DNA of 54,515 nucleotides from Pseudomonadota bacterium (GTDB lineage: Bacteria; Pseudomonadota; Alphaproteobacteria; Rhizobiales; Xanthobacteraceae). Shown here in pieces: positions 53,154-54,515 of this stretch. Numbering within the stretch: position 1 is the first letter of the stretch; each line of letters begins with the position of its first letter. Position numbers and translations under genes: made by a program. The notes beneath the pieces were generated by a model. That model was not told where the DNA came from, searched no databases, and worked only from the letters and a program-made list of their open reading frames with translations. The stretch is taken from contig JAFEFL010000061.1 in assembly GCA_018240595.1 (NCBI GenBank), positions 1-54,515 on the forward strand, written 5' to 3'.

Positions 53154-54086
53154 TCAGGCGAGCGCCGTCTGCATCGAGGCGCCGAGCGCCGGCGACGGCA
53201 GGCGGTGCACCAGGGCCGGCCGCGCCAGCGTGTCGCCGAGCTTGCTCAGGTCGTAGGCCTGCACGATGACGACGCTACCGCTGTTGATCGCGGAGAGCGG
53301 CGAGCCGCTGCTGTTGTAGACGGTGACGACGTCGGCCATCTGCCAACGCAGCGCCAGCACCGCGTTCTGCGACGTGTTGCTGACGACGTCGGACACATAG
53401 GTGCTGGTCTGCTCGGTCACGGTGACCTGCTGGAACAGCGACGCCGACACATTGAGGCTCGCCGACACGCTGGCGGACACCGGGCCCCAGCCGCCGCCCG
53501 CCGACAGGCCGAGCGAGGACGACACCGTCGCCTGGTCCGACGATGTCTCCTGCTTGCCGGAGGTGACGGTGAAGCTGGTGGTGCGCGACTCGCCGGGCAC
53601 GATCGAATAGGAGTCGCCCTGCAGCGCCCAGTACTGCTCGCGCGTGACGACGCTGGCGCTGGCCGGCGCCGCCTGGTTCGGCGGCGTCGGTGGAATGGTG
53701 CCGATCGACACCAGCACCGACGGCGAATTCGGCGGCACCAGGATGGTCTGCGTCGGCTGCGGAATGGCGCCGATGTCGTTCGGATCGATCAGCGAGGTGT
53801 TGGCGACATAATAACTGGTGACGCCGGACGCGATCTCGATCGCCGAGATGAAGGCGCCGCTCTGCGGCAGCAGGAAGATGTAATAGTCGCCGACGATGGC
53901 GCCGGACAACGGCGCGTTGCTCTGCGCGTTGATCTTGCCGACATAGCTGCGGTAGCCGCTCGACGTGACGAAATAGACCTGAATGGCGCAGGGCAGCTGA
54001 TTGTAGACCTGCACGCCGGATACCGCGGCGCCGCTGGTCGGTGACATCAGGGTGCCGTTGAGGGCGGCCTGGTAGATCGGATTCAT
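53154..54086 (-). CDS. beta-rich protein, possible pore-forming type (first gene of the operon)
   Basis: 310 residues from ATG 54086 (AGGGGAG upstream), no signal peptide. Residues ~20-70 (GVQVYNQLPCAIQVYFVTSSGYRSYVGKINAQSNAPLSGAIVGDYYIFLL) resemble the VHL-type beta domain. A Pro-rich linker follows (VPPNSPSVLVSIGTIPPTPPNQ). Residues ~165-240 are long alternating Ser/Thr strands (TTSFTVTSGKQETSSDQATVSSSLGLSAGGGWGPVSASVSASLNVSASLFQQVTVTEQTS), like the insertion hairpin and strands of aerolysin/ETX-MTX2 proteins. Both resemblances are by eye. A cytoplasmic or non-classically secreted effector is possible. Confidence 0.75.
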   Translation of the reverse strand: MNPIYQAALNGTLMSPTSGAAVSGVQVYNQLPCAIQVYFVTSSGYRSYVGKINAQSNAPLSGAIVGDYYIFLLPQSGAFISAIEIASGVTSYYVANTSLIDPNDIGAIPQPTQTILVPPNSPSVLVSIGTIPPTPPNQAAPASASVVTREQYWALQGDSYSIVPGESRTTSFTVTSGKQETSSDQATVSSSLGLSAGGGWGPVSASVSASLNVSASLFQQVTVTEQTSTYVSDVVSNTSQNAVLALRWQMADVVTVYNSSGSPLSAINSGSVVIVQAYDLSKLGDTLARPALVHRLPSPALGASMQTALA

Positions 54087-54515
54087 GGGCTTGCACTCCC
54101 CTGCTCACTGGCGCCGGAGCCTTCCGCCCCTGGCGCGGTCCACAACTCAAGGCCGGGTCATCTTGGGCAGGACACGCCCCGCGTGCAAGCCAAAGTTATA
54201 GTCCCATAATTTTTCTCGCTTAGGTTGTATTTTGCCCGACCCCGACGACCCCTTCCGGCCTCGCCGAAACGCGCTGGGTGCCGGGATCTGAAGTCGTGCA
54301 GGACGCGGCGCCGCATCCAAATTAATATTCCTAGGACTATTGACTCCTTCGCCGCCCTAGGCTTATCTTCCCCCCATCCCGCCCCTGCTAGCGAGGGGTG
54401 TCTGTGCAGCATCTTCAGATGCGGGGCGGGGAGCGGTGGCCGGGGGCGGGGCGTCGGAGATGCGGCGCGAATTTCCCCTCCCGGCGGTCCAAGCCGCTCG
54501 GTCCCGGCGCGCCTA
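54087..54515. other. upstream region of the three-gene operon
   Basis: 429 bp with no convincing gene. Between 54180 and 54360 it is clearly AT-richer than the chromosome around it. On the minus strand TATAAC (about 54194-54199) could be the -10 box of the operon; no good -35 box was seen. The rest holds a few CCTAGG palindromes. Confidence 0.4.

Overview
This is a GC-rich chromosomal segment of an alphaproteobacterium, most likely a Hyphomicrobiales (Rhizobiales) member close to Bradyrhizobium, Rhodopseudomonas or Pseudolabrys. The evidence is the Caulobacter-like flagellar set (fliK, flgD, fliF-fliG-fliH-fliN-flbD, flhA, fliJ-fliI) together with the cell-cycle regulators ctrA and sciP, a PmtA-type phospholipid methyltransferase, an NdvA/ChvA-type beta-glucan exporter, an Omp25/31-type porin and GGAAC-N16/17-CGTT promoters of the EcfG general stress type.

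Layout. 1-207 is the 3' end of UDP-glucose 6-dehydrogenase. 208-4168 is a phage-derived remnant (Rad52-HNH fusion, Gp157, an XRE regulator with two palindromic operators, a small terminase subunit). It lies against the 3' end of a tRNA with anticodon CAU. 4246-6645 holds a secreted stress-type protein, pmtA and mnmA. 6819-21720 is the main flagellar region: fliK-flgD behind a sigma-54 promoter, sciP, the fliF-G-H-N-flbD operon, a lipid kinase/inositol phosphatase pair, small envelope or stress genes, and flhA. 22063-27957 carries an MFS transporter, a tautomerase, an unusual His-rich protein built of two tandem ~230-residue copies, and small conserved genes. 27975-32603 is a hexuronate module (TRAP transporter, GntR regulator, uronate dehydrogenase). 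It is followed by malic enzyme, a LysE-type exporter, a thioesterase and the glucan ABC exporter.

37811-46549 contains a porin, a MetE-like/TetR pair, two TPR genes bracketed by 51-bp direct repeats, fliJ-fliI and ctrA. 46634-50452 is a cytochrome b / PepSY / two-component locus with two copies of a direct-repeat box that looks like the response regulator's own operator. 50467-52079 has an L,D-transpeptidase with a second degenerate domain and a tiny hydrophilic gene. 52099-54086 is a tight three-gene operon of unrecognised function: a beta-rich possible pore-former, a Nudix-box protein and a Ser/Thr-rich Cys-headed protein.

The genes connect through regulation. CtrA, SciP and FlbD all lie here, and fliF and flhA share a 38-bp promoter architecture (CtrA-like box followed by an ftr-like palindrome at identical spacing). 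fliK has a sigma-54 promoter of the kind FlbD would activate. Three small genes have perfect EcfG-type promoters. The strongest candidates for something undescribed are the 52099-54086 operon, the tandem His-rich protein, and the repeat-bracketed TPR pair. All calls come from reading the sequence; no database search was possible.
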